Shown piece by piece: positions 1-8,608 of a stretch of DNA of 64,000 nt. Within the stretch, counting starts at the first letter, position 1, and every line of letters starts with the position of its first letter. Made by a program: the position numbers and the translations under genes. This stretch comes from Parachlamydiales bacterium (GTDB lineage Bacteria; Chlamydiota; Chlamydiia; Chlamydiales; Rhabdochlamydiaceae), in contig PLXY01000006.1 in NCBI GenBank assembly GCA_003153295.1, positions 345,829 to 409,828 on the forward strand, read 5' to 3'. A model generated the notes under the pieces. That model saw nothing but the letters and a program-made list of their open reading frames with translations, did no database searches and was not told the DNA's origin.

Positions 1-82
1 ATTCCATCAAGATTTGAATTTTATTATTGAGTTTTTTAATGACTGCGAAATTTTTAAAATTAGTTTTTTACAGTTTCTAAGG

Positions 83-1213
83 TCACAGAATCAGATTTTT
101 TTGTTTTTTGACGAGTTGGGTAACCAACTCAATGGCCGTATCAATTTCTTGTGGAGTGGTGGTTCGGCTCAAGGAAAAGCGGATGCTGGTGCGAGCTAGT
201 GAAGCTGGGATTTGCATATTGAGGAGAATGGGAGATGGCTCTAAGCCGCCGGAGGTGCAGGCAGACCCATGGCTGGCTGCAAGACCTGCTAGGTCTAGCT
301 GAAGCAGAAGGGTCTCTCCGTCAATGCCTGGAAAGCCCATATGCGCGGTGTTGCAAATGCGGGGACCTTGTCCATGCACGACGATATTGCCGAGGTTTTC
401 CATTAAACCTTCGGTGAGCCGGTCGCGGAGAGTGCGCATTCTCTCGGTGGCTGCAGGAAGTTCTGTTGCCAGCAGTTCGATTGCTTTTGCAAGGCCGACG
501 ATACCGAGGAGGTTTTCTGTTCCGGCGCGCCGTCCATATTCTTGAGAACCGCCGGTGATTTGGGGGAGAAGTTTAGTAGAGGAGCGGATAAAGGCAAAAC
601 CGCTTCCGGCAGGGCCATGGAGTTTGTGTCCGGAGAAGGCCATGGCAGAAATGCCAGGAGAAATATGGAAAATTTCTTTGCCTAGAACTTGAACTCCATC
701 GACAATGAAAGGGATATTGCGCTGCTGGGCGATATCGGCAATGGCGGCGATGTCGGTCTTAACGCCGGTGATATTGTTCGCGGCCATGAGGACGATGAGA
801 CGGGTCTCCGGTGTCAGGGCTTCAATCAGTTGGTGAGGTTGGACAGCACCCCAAAGACCGGCGGGAAGATAGGTGACCTTGGCGCCTTGTTTTTCCAATG
901 CTTGGAGTGTTTCACGGACAGCGGGATGCTCGACATTCGAGGTGATGATATGCGTGCCGGGAGTATAAAAGCCCCGCAGGAGCAGGTTGAGTGCTTCGGT
1001 GGCCCCTGAAGTGAAGACAATCTCTTGAGGTTTGACATGCAGGGCATGGGCGATGGTATCCCGTGATTTTGTCAGAAGCTTTTTAGATTCTTGTCCGAAG
1101 GAATGAATACTAGACGAATTAAAAGGGATGGGGGTCAGAACCTCTTGCATCGCTTCGATGACGCGGGGATCAAGGGCAGTGGTAGCGTTATTATCGAGGT
1201 AGATTTTCTTCAT
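83..1213 (-). CDS. Cysteine desulfurase, NifS/IscS family
   Basis: PLP-dependent class V aminotransferase that takes sulfur from L-cysteine as an enzyme persulfide for Fe-S cluster or thio-cofactor assembly. The 376-residue protein opens with the family motif YLDNNATT. It has the PLP-contacting H97 (NVEHPAV) and D172 (IVDGVQ), the Schiff-base lysine K197 in SGHKLHGP, and the persulfide cysteine C319 in GSACTSG. Length is normal for the family. Its start overlaps the stop of the upstream phosphatase gene by 4 nt, so the two are probably translationally coupled at the end of a five-gene minus-strand cluster. The same nifS-like/PP2C neighbourhood is known in Chlamydia (CT258/CT259, from memory). 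It could serve Isc- or Suf-type assembly; no scaffold gene is in view. Confidence 0.93.
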   Translation of the reverse strand: MKKIYLDNNATTALDPRVIEAMQEVLTPIPFNSSSIHSFGQESKKLLTKSRDTIAHALHVKPQEIVFTSGATEALNLLLRGFYTPGTHIITSNVEHPAVRETLQALEKQGAKVTYLPAGLWGAVQPHQLIEALTPETRLIVLMAANNITGVKTDIAAIADIAQQRNIPFIVDGVQVLGKEIFHISPGISAMAFSGHKLHGPAGSGFAFIRSSTKLLPQITGGSQEYGRRAGTENLLGIVGLAKAIELLATELPAATERMRTLRDRLTEGLMENLGNIVVHGQGPRICNTAHMGFPGIDGETLLLQLDLAGLAASHGSACTSGGLEPSPILLNMQIPASLARTSIRFSLSRTTTPQEIDTAIELVTQLVKKQKNLIL

Positions 1214-1959
1214 GTTTTTTTGAGGATCAAAATCGTGATGTTATCGGTGCCGCCGGCTTTTTTTGCCGCTTCGACGAGTTCAATCGCCGCTTCTTTGATG
1301 CTAGGATTTTGCCGAAGGATGGTTTCAATTTGACGATCCGAGAGCGCATCATGGAGTCCATCGCTGCAAAGAAAATAGATATCGCCAGTTTCAATGGTCG
1401 TCTGTTGAATATCGGGCTCTATGGTCGAGGAAATTCCTAAGGCGCGTGTTAAGATATTTTTGTGGGGAAAGTCGGCGGCTGTTTGTTCCGTGAGCTCTCC
1501 TTGGGCCAAAAGCTCTTCACGAAGAGAATGGTCATTGGTCAACCGCTCGAGTTTATTGCGGAAACGGTAAATACGGCTGTCTCCGATATGGGCGTAAATG
1601 AGTTCTTTGCCCAAAATTAAAAGGCAGCAAAGAGTGGTTCCCATCCCATTTAAATCGGGATGTTGGCCCGCTAAAGATCGGATCCAGGTATTGGCCTCCG
1701 CAAAAGCTTGCCGCAAATGGGACTTTACAGCGGGAATAGAGGGATGGGGATGGTGACGAAAAAACCGCTCAAACGCATCACATAGATGCAAGACCGACTC
1801 TTTAGCGGCCACTTCGCCGGCCAGGTGGCCTCCCATGCCGTCAGCTAAAACGTATAAATGGTCATCGGGTAGCTCTGCCCATATATCTTCGTTATTAGAA
1901 CGGGTTGTGCCAATATCGGAAATGCCAAAGCTTTCAATCAGAGGTAGCATCAAGTTCAT
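1210..1959 (-). CDS. PP2C-family Ser/Thr protein phosphatase
   Basis: Metal-dependent (Mg/Mn) protein phosphatase of 249 residues. The PP2C motifs appear in order: the N-terminal TRSNNEDIW with a metal-binding acidic residue, LADGMGGH near residue 40, the GMGTTLCCLLI strand, IGDSRIYRF, LCSDGLHDAL, and the C-terminal GGTDNITILIL. There is no transmembrane segment or extra domain, so it should be cytosolic. It probably opposes the Hanks-type Ser/Thr kinases that chlamydiae carry, although no kinase is in this window. It overlaps both neighbours by 4 nt (serpin upstream, desulfurase downstream), which suggests co-translation. Confidence 0.93.
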   Translation of the reverse strand: MNLMLPLIESFGISDIGTTRSNNEDIWAELPDDHLYVLADGMGGHLAGEVAAKESVLHLCDAFERFFRHHPHPSIPAVKSHLRQAFAEANTWIRSLAGQHPDLNGMGTTLCCLLILGKELIYAHIGDSRIYRFRNKLERLTNDHSLREELLAQGELTEQTAADFPHKNILTRALGISSTIEPDIQQTTIETGDIYFLCSDGLHDALSDRQIETILRQNPSIKEAAIELVEAAKKAGGTDNITILILKKT

Positions 1960-3104
1960 GGGGGCGTGATGAGCTCTCCTAAGAAAAGAGGGATTTTAGT
2001 CTGAAGGTCGACAAGAGCAAAAATAAAGGGATGGTCGGCGATGAACTCTTTGGGCGAGCCTGCTGTCGAGCGGATATTCATCGAAGCGGCAGTGGCAGCA
2101 GCAGCAACGATTCCGCTTTCATCGACCGCAAAGAATGCCTCATGTAGAACTTTACTTAAGTAGAGATCTTGCTTCCCATCGATTCCTGAGAAATTGGCGT
2201 CTTTAGTAAAAGCAGCCGGCATGCCGAGCTGGGATAGAAGCTGATTGAGATCAAGCTTCTGTTTAAGTGTAAATTTAGGAAGCTTTACATGGACTTTTTG
2301 AAGTCCAAGGTTTGCTAGGGTCGTGGTAAATTTTTCAGAGGTCAACAGAGCCGAAAGGCCGGAAAAAGTTTTCTCTTTAGGCAAAAAAACAACAAGTGCG
2401 ATCTCGCTGGCTTCTATCGGCAGTGCAACCGTTTGGAATGCCTCATCTTCGTTATAAGAAAATAAAGATGTTTGCTCCATTAAAGGCGTTTCCATGGAAG
2501 AAGAAGTATCAGTCCAAAAACTTTGAGGGGAGGTGAGCTTGGTATCGAATGGTTTTAGAAATTTTCCACTGAAGTAAATCGCATTGGTCAAGACAAGCCG
2601 GGTCGAGCTTTGAATATCGCCGGCAGAAAGGAGTTGTGTGATTTTTTGATCGGTGTTTTGAGCGATCCATTGATTGATCGTTGTAACAGCCGTTTGAGTC
2701 GAGGTAAAGTCCAGAGATTGAACCGAGGCGTGAAAATCATTTTGGATGGTGCTTTGAAAATCGGCCCGGATGACAAACTGAGGGGCGACCCAAAGACTAC
2801 TCGCCACTTTTAAGTTCTTCTCGAGAGTTGTATTAGTCGCACTCAATGCATCAGAGAGCGCTGCAAGGTCGGAAGGTAAATGAACGGCTTTTTGCATCTC
2901 TGAGAGGGTGGTTCCGGCCGCTCCTGCAGCTGTCATAGAGAGACAGAAATAGATGGAATAAGGAGAAAAAATCGTATTTTTATCATTTTTTGCCGCGGTA
3001 TGAAAAAAATCCCAGCCAAATTCAGTGACTCCCTCTAGCGAAACGTCTGCACAGATAGGACGGAAGAAACAGAGAATCAACACCAATATTTTTTTCACGT
3101 TCAC
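1956..3104 (-). CDS. Secreted serpin with predicted Arg-Ser reactive bond
   Basis: A full-length serpin (382 aa), a protease inhibitor that traps serine or cysteine proteases as covalent complexes. The N-terminus MNVKKILVLILCFFRPICA is a probable signal peptide, so it should leave the cytoplasm. Serpin signatures include NAIYFSGKFLKPFD, the hinge region DESGIVAAAATAAS, and the C-terminal block ADHPFIFALVD. Counting 17 residues from the hinge Glu places P1 at R345 and P1' at S346 (positions 2070-2072 for P1), as in antithrombin. The spacing from P1 to the HPF proline (14 residues) also matches antithrombin. An alanine-rich, proline-free hinge argues for an inhibitory serpin. It sits inside a run of 4-nt overlaps with CPBP protease and PP2C genes, so it is part of an operon and not a stray insertion. 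Confidence 0.95.
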   Translation of the reverse strand: MNVKKILVLILCFFRPICADVSLEGVTEFGWDFFHTAAKNDKNTIFSPYSIYFCLSMTAAGAAGTTLSEMQKAVHLPSDLAALSDALSATNTTLEKNLKVASSLWVAPQFVIRADFQSTIQNDFHASVQSLDFTSTQTAVTTINQWIAQNTDQKITQLLSAGDIQSSTRLVLTNAIYFSGKFLKPFDTKLTSPQSFWTDTSSSMETPLMEQTSLFSYNEDEAFQTVALPIEASEIALVVFLPKEKTFSGLSALLTSEKFTTTLANLGLQKVHVKLPKFTLKQKLDLNQLLSQLGMPAAFTKDANFSGIDGKQDLYLSKVLHEAFFAVDESGIVAAAATAASMNIRSTAGSPKEFIADHPFIFALVDLQTKIPLFLGELITPP

Positions 3105-3946
3105 TCCGGTGAAAGTAAAATTCGAATCCCGCTGGCAAAATTAAAAGCCATATGGAGCCCAATTGAAGCATAAAGAGAGCCTTGCCGTTCATAAATATAT
3201 CCTAAAAAGCAAGAAAACACAAATAAAGAGGGGATTAGCGATAGATTACCAAAGCCTTGCTGGGTAGAAAAATGGAAAAGGGCAAAGCACATAGAAGAGA
3301 GTATGATCGCCGTCTTTTTCGTAAAACTTCTTTTCAAATAGGTTTGGAGCGTTCCGCGAAAGAGAAATTCTTCGACGATGGGAGCTACGATCACAATAGA
3401 AGTCAGGGCAAGCATCGTTAAGAAAGGAGACTGTAGGGCTGTTTTCAGATAACGGACAGCGACCTGTTCGTAAGTTTCCAAGTTGAAAAAGAGAAAGAGG
3501 ATCAAGTCGAAAAATTGTCCGACGACTTGGACAACGGGGAAAGCGATGAACCAGGCAGTGACACCTAAACAAAAATCAAAAAGCGGAGAAGTGGGAACAA
3601 GTTGCCCAGTATTTTTCCACACTTTTGTAAAAACACCCTTTGCGAAGGTTCGACAGTAGACAAAAAGAGTGATAACCATCGACAGGATCAGCAATGACTG
3701 GAGTAAGATGATAAGATTTAAGCTGGGGGAGGCGCCTCCATATCTCTGGAGCAAAACTCCGAGATACCCGGCCAAAACGTACGTAAAACCCAGATAGATG
3801 CCAAAGACGCTAGCAACATGTTTAAAAGCGATCGGTGTGACGGGAAAAAGCTGCCAGTGATAAAAACCTTTTTTCCAAGCGATAGTATTGGTGATTAATC
3901 CCCACAATCCAAAAATTAGGATCAAATAGATTGAATCAGAAATCAT
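3101..3946 (-). CDS. CPBP-family intramembrane metalloprotease
   Basis: Polytopic membrane protein of the CAAX-protease/bacteriocin-processing (Abi, CPBP) family. The three motifs are visible: EEFLFRGTLQ (EExxxR, metal ligands and catalytic Glu), FALFHFS (FxxxH), and HMAFNFAS (HxxxN/D), with several hydrophobic spans around them. The ATG at 3946 gives 281 residues. An in-frame TTG at 3982 would overlap the upstream lipoprotein gene, and I regard it as less likely. The AGG triplet directly abutting the ATG is a poor ribosome site, so coupling to the upstream gene (stop 5 nt before) probably drives translation. The stop overlaps the serpin start by 4 nt. The substrate is unknown. Confidence 0.88.
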   Translation of the reverse strand: MISDSIYLILIFGLWGLITNTIAWKKGFYHWQLFPVTPIAFKHVASVFGIYLGFTYVLAGYLGVLLQRYGGASPSLNLIILLQSLLILSMVITLFVYCRTFAKGVFTKVWKNTGQLVPTSPLFDFCLGVTAWFIAFPVVQVVGQFFDLILFLFFNLETYEQVAVRYLKTALQSPFLTMLALTSIVIVAPIVEEFLFRGTLQTYLKRSFTKKTAIILSSMCFALFHFSTQQGFGNLSLIPSLFVFSCFLGYIYERQGSLYASIGLHMAFNFASGIRILLSPE

Positions 3947-3950
3947 CCTA

Positions 3951-4613
3951 TTATTGACCTGAAATGAGAATATAAGCTTCAACGCGCGCAGCTATTTCCT
4001 TGCAAAGCATGCTGTGTGCAATTCCAAGAGGGGATACATCGAAAGCTTCATCTCCCCAAGGGACTTGATTGAAATTAGCTTTGGTAAATTGACGTGGAAT
4101 ATGATGGGACTGCTCAATGATTTCCTGCAAAACAATCTTGGGCGTTTTATCTCGAAGATCGACAACTCGCACACGAACAGACAAGGTCAGTTCTGCAGGT
4201 TTGTCAGCCGATTCATCCGGTGTATCTTTGAGTGCAATAGGGGTTTCATTATGTTCCATCAGTTCCGTGAACACCACAAATTCATTTTGAGGAAAAGACT
4301 TTCTGACCCATGAAGTGTCGACATCAAAAGGATCGTGAGAGGAAAAAGCTTTTTCGGCTTGAGCCGCTATCGGTTCTTCGTTGATCATGTACAGTTGGTT
4401 TTTTTGAACAAGCTTTTGACGGATAGACTTGGAGAGTTCAGTCGAGACGCTCCAGTTGAGGTCGCTGCGAGAATGGTCGATTAAAGGGACAAAACCTACA
4501 ATGGGACGATTAGAAATTTTTGCTTGTAAAAGAGCAGTGGAGTCATCTCCTTTCTTATTGCATCCGCCCAAGATCAGAGAAATAGCTAATAAAAATACCG
4601 ATCCCCGTAGCAT
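3951..4613 (-). CDS. Putative lipoprotein, unknown function
   Basis: A 220-residue protein with a classic lipoprotein signal: a short hydrophobic segment ending in a lipobox (LILGGC, acylated Cys near residue 18) followed by KKGDD. The mature part is soluble-looking and mixed alpha/beta. It contains segments such as RPIVGFVPLIDHSRSDLNW and LTLSVRVRVVDLRDKTPKI, reminiscent of periplasmic lipoproteins that resemble the LpoB/CsgG type (weak similarity by eye only). It is the first gene of the five-gene cluster that continues with CPBP, serpin, PP2C and desulfurase. Confidence 0.8.
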   Translation of the reverse strand: MLRGSVFLLAISLILGGCNKKGDDSTALLQAKISNRPIVGFVPLIDHSRSDLNWSVSTELSKSIRQKLVQKNQLYMINEEPIAAQAEKAFSSHDPFDVDTSWVRKSFPQNEFVVFTELMEHNETPIALKDTPDESADKPAELTLSVRVRVVDLRDKTPKIVLQEIIEQSHHIPRQFTKANFNQVPWGDEAFDVSPLGIAHSMLCKEIAARVEAYILISGQ

Positions 4614-4667
4614 CCAAAACCTCCACTAATATTGATCAATCTTTAAAATACCAAAATATGAATTCCA

Positions 4668-6668
4668 TTACAACGCAACAAGAATAATTGAAGAGTAAGC
4701 TTCCATCTTACAGATCACTTTTAAAGGAGGAAATTGAGTAGGGTTGTCGATAAAGTCATGCGGTAAGTCCAAGGCAGTATCGACAAGCCGGTACCATTTT
4801 TTGTGGGCCGGCGCTGGAGGAAGATGGACTGTAGGCCGTGTATCTGCTGCGTTGAAAGCGATGTAGAAATGATTTTCTTTCTCTTTATCTTTGAGCGTAT
4901 ACGCAATGAAACGACTTGTCGGGGACCAATCGGGTTCTAGGGGATAGAGTCCATGCCAATCGATGTCGTCGGGTTGCAGAAATTCGGTACGGCGCAGCAA
5001 AGAATTATTTGTGCGTAAGCCAATCATCGATTTAAAAAACCGGAATAATTCTTTTTCTTGTTCGAGCTGATTCCATAGAAAATCATTGATAGGCCCGTCA
5101 TGGCACCAGGTATTATTATTTCCATCGTGGGTATGCCCATATTCATCTCCCATGAGCATCATAGGAGTTCCAATAGAAACAAAGAGGGCCACGACGAAAT
5201 TTTTCATTTGACGCCGGCGAAAGCTCAGAATTTTAACATTCGTTGTCGGTCCTTCATGCCCACAGTTCCAGCTTTCGTTATCATTAGCGCCGTCCTGATT
5301 ATTTTCTCCATTGGCCAAGTTGTGTTTATGGTTATAACTGACTAAATCACGCAATGAGAAGCCGTCATGGGCTGTAACAAAATTGATGCTGAAATAAGGT
5401 TTTCCTTCATAGCTATAGAGATCGTGGGATCCTGAGAGGACTCCTGCAAAAGGACCGGCATTTCCATCGGTGCCTTTAATGAACTTTCTCACGATATCCC
5501 GGTATTTACCATTCCATTCGGCCCATCTTCCATAAGACGGGAAGCTGCCGACCTGATATAAACCGGCTGCATCCCAGGCTTCAGCGATAAGTTTTATATT
5601 GCAGAGTAAAGGATCTTCGGCAATACGGCGGACGATCGGTGGGTCTTGCAGGGGATGGCCTTGCTCATCACGGGTTAGGATAGAAGCCAGGTCAAAACGG
5701 AAGCCGTCGATATGCATTTCATTGACCCAATATCGGAGCGAATCGATGATAAGATCGCTAGCAATAGGATTGTTGCAATTGAAGGTATTCCCGCATCCTG
5801 TGAAATTGAAATACTCTCCGTTAGTCCCTAAAATATAGTACGTATTGGCATCTAATCCCCGGAAAGAAAGACTGGGACCATTTTCATTGCCTTCAGCAGT
5901 ATGGTTGTAGACGACATCCAGGATGACTTCGATCCCATTTTTATGCAGCTCTTTGACTAGGGTTTTAAACTCCTCGATGACAGCGCATTTTTCAGAAGAA
6001 GTGGCATACCTATTCATCAAACTAAAAAAATTCACCGTCGAGTAGCCCCAATAATTACAGAGTGTTTTTCCTGTCTCCGGATTGACTCGAGGGTTTTCAC
6101 ATTCATTAAACTCAAAAATGGGCAGAAGTTCGACCGCATTGACCCCTAACTCTTTGAGATAAGGAATTTTTTCAATCATACCGAGGAATGTCCCTGGATG
6201 TAAAACGTGGCTGGAGGGATCCTGCGTAAAACCCCGGATGTGCATTTCATAGATGATGAGATTTTGAAAAGGAATGAGAGGAGGTGTATCATTTTCCCAA
6301 TCGAAAACCGCCGGCTTACTTTGATAACGGCCCAGAGGGTTCCGTTTGGCATAATCCGACTCGGCCCATTCATGGCTGGTATTGACACAAGTAGCGTAAG
6401 GATCTAGAAGTATCTCATTGCCTATTTTGATCCCATAATCAAAAAGACAAGAAAGTTTTTTAACCGCGATATGCCATATAGTGCCTGTCCGGTTTACATC
6501 TGGAGAAAGGGAAAATTGGGCAAAGGGGATTTTTTCCCCCGGAGCGAATAAGACGAGGGAGACGTCCTGCTCTGCAGTAGAATAAAAAGCAAAGTTGACG
6601 GCATCGTCCGCAGCAGAAGCTCCAAGAGGACTAGGCTGACCTTTGTCTGTCGTAAAAATAGGGTCCAT
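4668..6668 (-). CDS. glgX: Glycogen debranching enzyme GlgX (isoamylase type)
   Basis: A GH13 alpha-1,6-glucan hydrolase of 666 residues that removes branch points from glycogen. The N-terminal part (residues 1-115) is a CBM48-like beta-sandwich. The (beta/alpha)8 domain has NLIIYEMHIRGFT, EVILDVVYNHTAEG, the nucleophile-bearing DGFRFDLASIL, the acid/base AEAWDAAGLY, and FVTAHDGFSLRDLV. The region MMLMGDEYGHTHDGNNN is characteristic of the isoamylase/GlgX subgroup. Chlamydiae keep glycogen enzymes despite small genomes. Here, as in Chlamydia, glgX lies beside an Slc1/CT043-type secretion chaperone gene transcribed in the opposite direction. Confidence 0.96.
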   Translation of the reverse strand: MDPIFTTDKGQPSPLGASAADDAVNFAFYSTAEQDVSLVLFAPGEKIPFAQFSLSPDVNRTGTIWHIAVKKLSCLFDYGIKIGNEILLDPYATCVNTSHEWAESDYAKRNPLGRYQSKPAVFDWENDTPPLIPFQNLIIYEMHIRGFTQDPSSHVLHPGTFLGMIEKIPYLKELGVNAVELLPIFEFNECENPRVNPETGKTLCNYWGYSTVNFFSLMNRYATSSEKCAVIEEFKTLVKELHKNGIEVILDVVYNHTAEGNENGPSLSFRGLDANTYYILGTNGEYFNFTGCGNTFNCNNPIASDLIIDSLRYWVNEMHIDGFRFDLASILTRDEQGHPLQDPPIVRRIAEDPLLCNIKLIAEAWDAAGLYQVGSFPSYGRWAEWNGKYRDIVRKFIKGTDGNAGPFAGVLSGSHDLYSYEGKPYFSINFVTAHDGFSLRDLVSYNHKHNLANGENNQDGANDNESWNCGHEGPTTNVKILSFRRRQMKNFVVALFVSIGTPMMLMGDEYGHTHDGNNNTWCHDGPINDFLWNQLEQEKELFRFFKSMIGLRTNNSLLRRTEFLQPDDIDWHGLYPLEPDWSPTSRFIAYTLKDKEKENHFYIAFNAADTRPTVHLPPAPAHKKWYRLVDTALDLPHDFIDNPTQFPPLKVICKMEAYSSIILVAL

Positions 6669-6711
6669 TTACTTTTCTTAATACCTAAGCATGATTGTAT
6701 TTGCAATTTTT

Positions 6712-6741
6712 TTGACAAATTGAGAAACTGCTTTCTTACAT
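6712..6741 (+). promoter_or_regulatory. Putative sigma-70-type promoter of the chaperone gene
   Basis: A perfect -35 box TTGACA lies at 6712-6717, and a weaker -10 TTACAT at 6736-6741 after an 18-bp gap. A strong GAGGAGAA ribosome site follows just before the ATG at 6802. The 133-bp region between divergent glgX and the chaperone gene contains no other gene. Confidence 0.55.
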
Positions 6742-6801
6742 AGGGTAAAGCTTTTCGTTTTGAAAAGGTTTATTCCAAAGAATTTATGAGGAGAACGTTC
6801 A

Positions 6802-7329
6802 ATGTCTTATGAGAACGCCAAGGCAAACCTGAAAGAGTTCGGTAAAGAGCTTAATCTGGAGCTGCAGTTTGATGAGAACCACACCTGTATTTTAGGTATC
6901 GATAATACCTTTTCTTTGCATCTGACCTACGAGCCGCATTCAGACCGCCTCTATTTGTATTCTCCGATCCTCGATGGTCTTCCTAAAGACTCTGGGAATC
7001 GTTTGAAACTTTATGAGTCGCTTTTGGAAGGTTCCATGCTCGGCGGCCAAATGGCCGGCGGTGGCATTGGAGTCGCTGTGAATGAGGAACTGATCCTCAT
7101 GCACTGTGTGCTTGAAATGGGAATCGGTGCTGATCCTTCTGCTCTGCGTCGTTTCGCTCCTATCTTTGTAGAAGCTGTCGAGCGCTGGAGAAAGAGAGCT
7201 AAAGATCTCAGCGAAGGACGTGAACCGCAAGATGATGGCAAAGGGGGCCAAAACCGTCCACCACATCCGATGACACCCACAGGACCTGGTGCTCACGGCA
7301 AACCCGGACAACCCTTCATCAAGATTTAA
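6802..7329 (+). CDS. slc1: Type III secretion chaperone, CesT/Slc1 (CT043) family
   Basis: A small acidic protein (175 aa) with the Tir-chaperone (CesT/SycE) fold pattern: NLELQFDENHTCILGIDNTF, then hydrophobic LHLTYEPHSDRLYLYSPI, a helix YESLLEGSMLGGQMAGG, and EELILMHCVLEMG. This matches the class I chaperone that C. trachomatis encodes next to glgX (CT043, named Slc1), which carries early effectors such as Tarp and TepP. Assignment rests on pattern plus neighbourhood. The last 35 residues form a Gly/Pro-rich hydrophilic tail that is probably disordered. The 3' end overlaps the convergent dnaA gene by 11 nt. Confidence 0.85.
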   Translation: MSYENAKANLKEFGKELNLELQFDENHTCILGIDNTFSLHLTYEPHSDRLYLYSPILDGLPKDSGNRLKLYESLLEGSMLGGQMAGGGIGVAVNEELILMHCVLEMGIGADPSALRRFAPIFVEAVERWRKRAKDLSEGREPQDDGKGGQNRPPHPMTPTGPGAHGKPGQPFIKI

Positions 7330-8608
7330 GCAAAACTAGTTTAATCGAATTGAGTGTAGAGAGCATGACTTCGTCGTGCTCTCCTATTTTTTTCTCTACG
7401 CTTTTTACACTTGTCATGACAGTCGAGTGATCTCTAGAAAAAGCTGAAGCAATTTTCAAATACGGCATTTTAAGCATGGAACGGCACAGATACATCGCAA
7501 CTTGCCGCGGCAGACTGCATTCTTGGTTTTGTGATCGGCTTAAAATATCGGAAGCTTGGATATCAAACGATTCGGCAGCGGCCCGGACGATTTTTTCAGG
7601 GGTCAGCGCTTTTCTTTTTTGATCTTCCATCAGAGTTTCTATCCATTTTTGCACCAGTTGCAATGTAATCTCATTTTTGCCTTTTCTCAGATGAATAGTC
7701 TCAAGTGCGCTCTTTATTGACTTAACACTGGTGAGACTTTTCAAAAGAAATCCTTCGACTTCTTCGGAGAGAAGGAGTTTTTTTTCTTCGACCTTTCTTT
7801 TAAAAAAGTCTTTTTGCTCTTGGCTGCTTAAGAGTTTGAAGGGGAGGACAAGACCCCATTCAAAACGGCTGGTTAAACGCGGCTCGATCCCTTCTAAAAG
7901 AGAAGGAAGGCCGCTGCCCGCTAAAATGATTTGTTTACCGGCTACATGCAATGTATTGAAAGTATGGAAAAGCTCTTCTTGTGTTGCGCTCCGATGAGCT
8001 AATTGATGAACATCATCGACGAGCAGAACATCATGCTGTCGATAGAGCTCGCGCAGTTTTTGCATGCCGCCCGTTCTCATCGCCGCTACAATATGGTTGG
8101 TCAGGGTACTGGCCGTGACGTAAAAGCAGTGCTTTTTTTGAGCCGTTAGGTAAAAAGATGAGGCCATTAAAAGATGGGATTTCCCTGTTCCTGCGGGGCC
8201 ATGCAGATAGATCGGATTATAGGTGGGCTTTTCAAGCGATTCTTTTAAAAGAGAAAAGCTTGTTTCATTTGTTGTTCCAGTGAAATAGGTTTCCAAGAGG
8301 CATCCCTGATCCAAACTATCGGGAGCAAGATTAAGAACAGGCTTCCAGATTTTTTTATCTTTGGGAGAAGGAGCGCCGGCCAAAGAGATATGGACCTTGA
8401 TCAGTCTTTGGTTGTTATTGCGGAAAAATTGCCGGACTTGAGGGCGTAAGTGTTCTTCGAACCAGTTGACCTGGAATGAATCTTGAGCCTCTAGATAGAG
8501 ATTGCCTGCATCAAAAAAGACAACCTTTAAAGATTTTGCCCACTTTTCTATCGCTTCAGACCCGAGTTCTTTCACTTGGGTCTGAAGAAATTCTTCCCAA
8601 ACTCTCAT
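7319..8608 (-). CDS. dnaA: DnaA paralogue (chromosomal replication initiator family)
   Basis: A 429-residue AAA+ protein with an N-terminal domain I, a Walker A GPAGTGKS at residues 137-144, a Walker B VLLVDDVHQL, and arginine-finger/sensor segments. The C-terminal helix-turn-helix carries the DnaA-box signature around LPRQVAMYLCRSML...SRDHSTVMTSV. Chlamydiae usually have two dnaA genes. The position next to yidC and the CT043-like gene matches the copy called dnaA_1 (CT250) in C. trachomatis, so this may not be the only initiator. Its start overlaps the stop of yidC by 4 nt. Confidence 0.92.
   Translation of the reverse strand: MRVWEEFLQTQVKELGSEAIEKWAKSLKVVFFDAGNLYLEAQDSFQVNWFEEHLRPQVRQFFRNNNQRLIKVHISLAGAPSPKDKKIWKPVLNLAPDSLDQGCLLETYFTGTTNETSFSLLKESLEKPTYNPIYLHGPAGTGKSHLLMASSFYLTAQKKHCFYVTASTLTNHIVAAMRTGGMQKLRELYRQHDVLLVDDVHQLAHRSATQEELFHTFNTLHVAGKQIILAGSGLPSLLEGIEPRLTSRFEWGLVLPFKLLSSQEQKDFFKRKVEEKKLLLSEEVEGFLLKSLTSVKSIKSALETIHLRKGKNEITLQLVQKWIETLMEDQKRKALTPEKIVRAAAESFDIQASDILSRSQNQECSLPRQVAMYLCRSMLKMPYLKIASAFSRDHSTVMTSVKSVEKKIGEHDEVMLSTLNSIKLVLLKS

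Noticed and set aside
3121-3140. TTCGAATCCC resembling a tRNA T-loop
   Set aside because: It is inside the CPBP protease coding sequence and no cloverleaf can be built around it. I found no tRNA or rRNA gene in the window.
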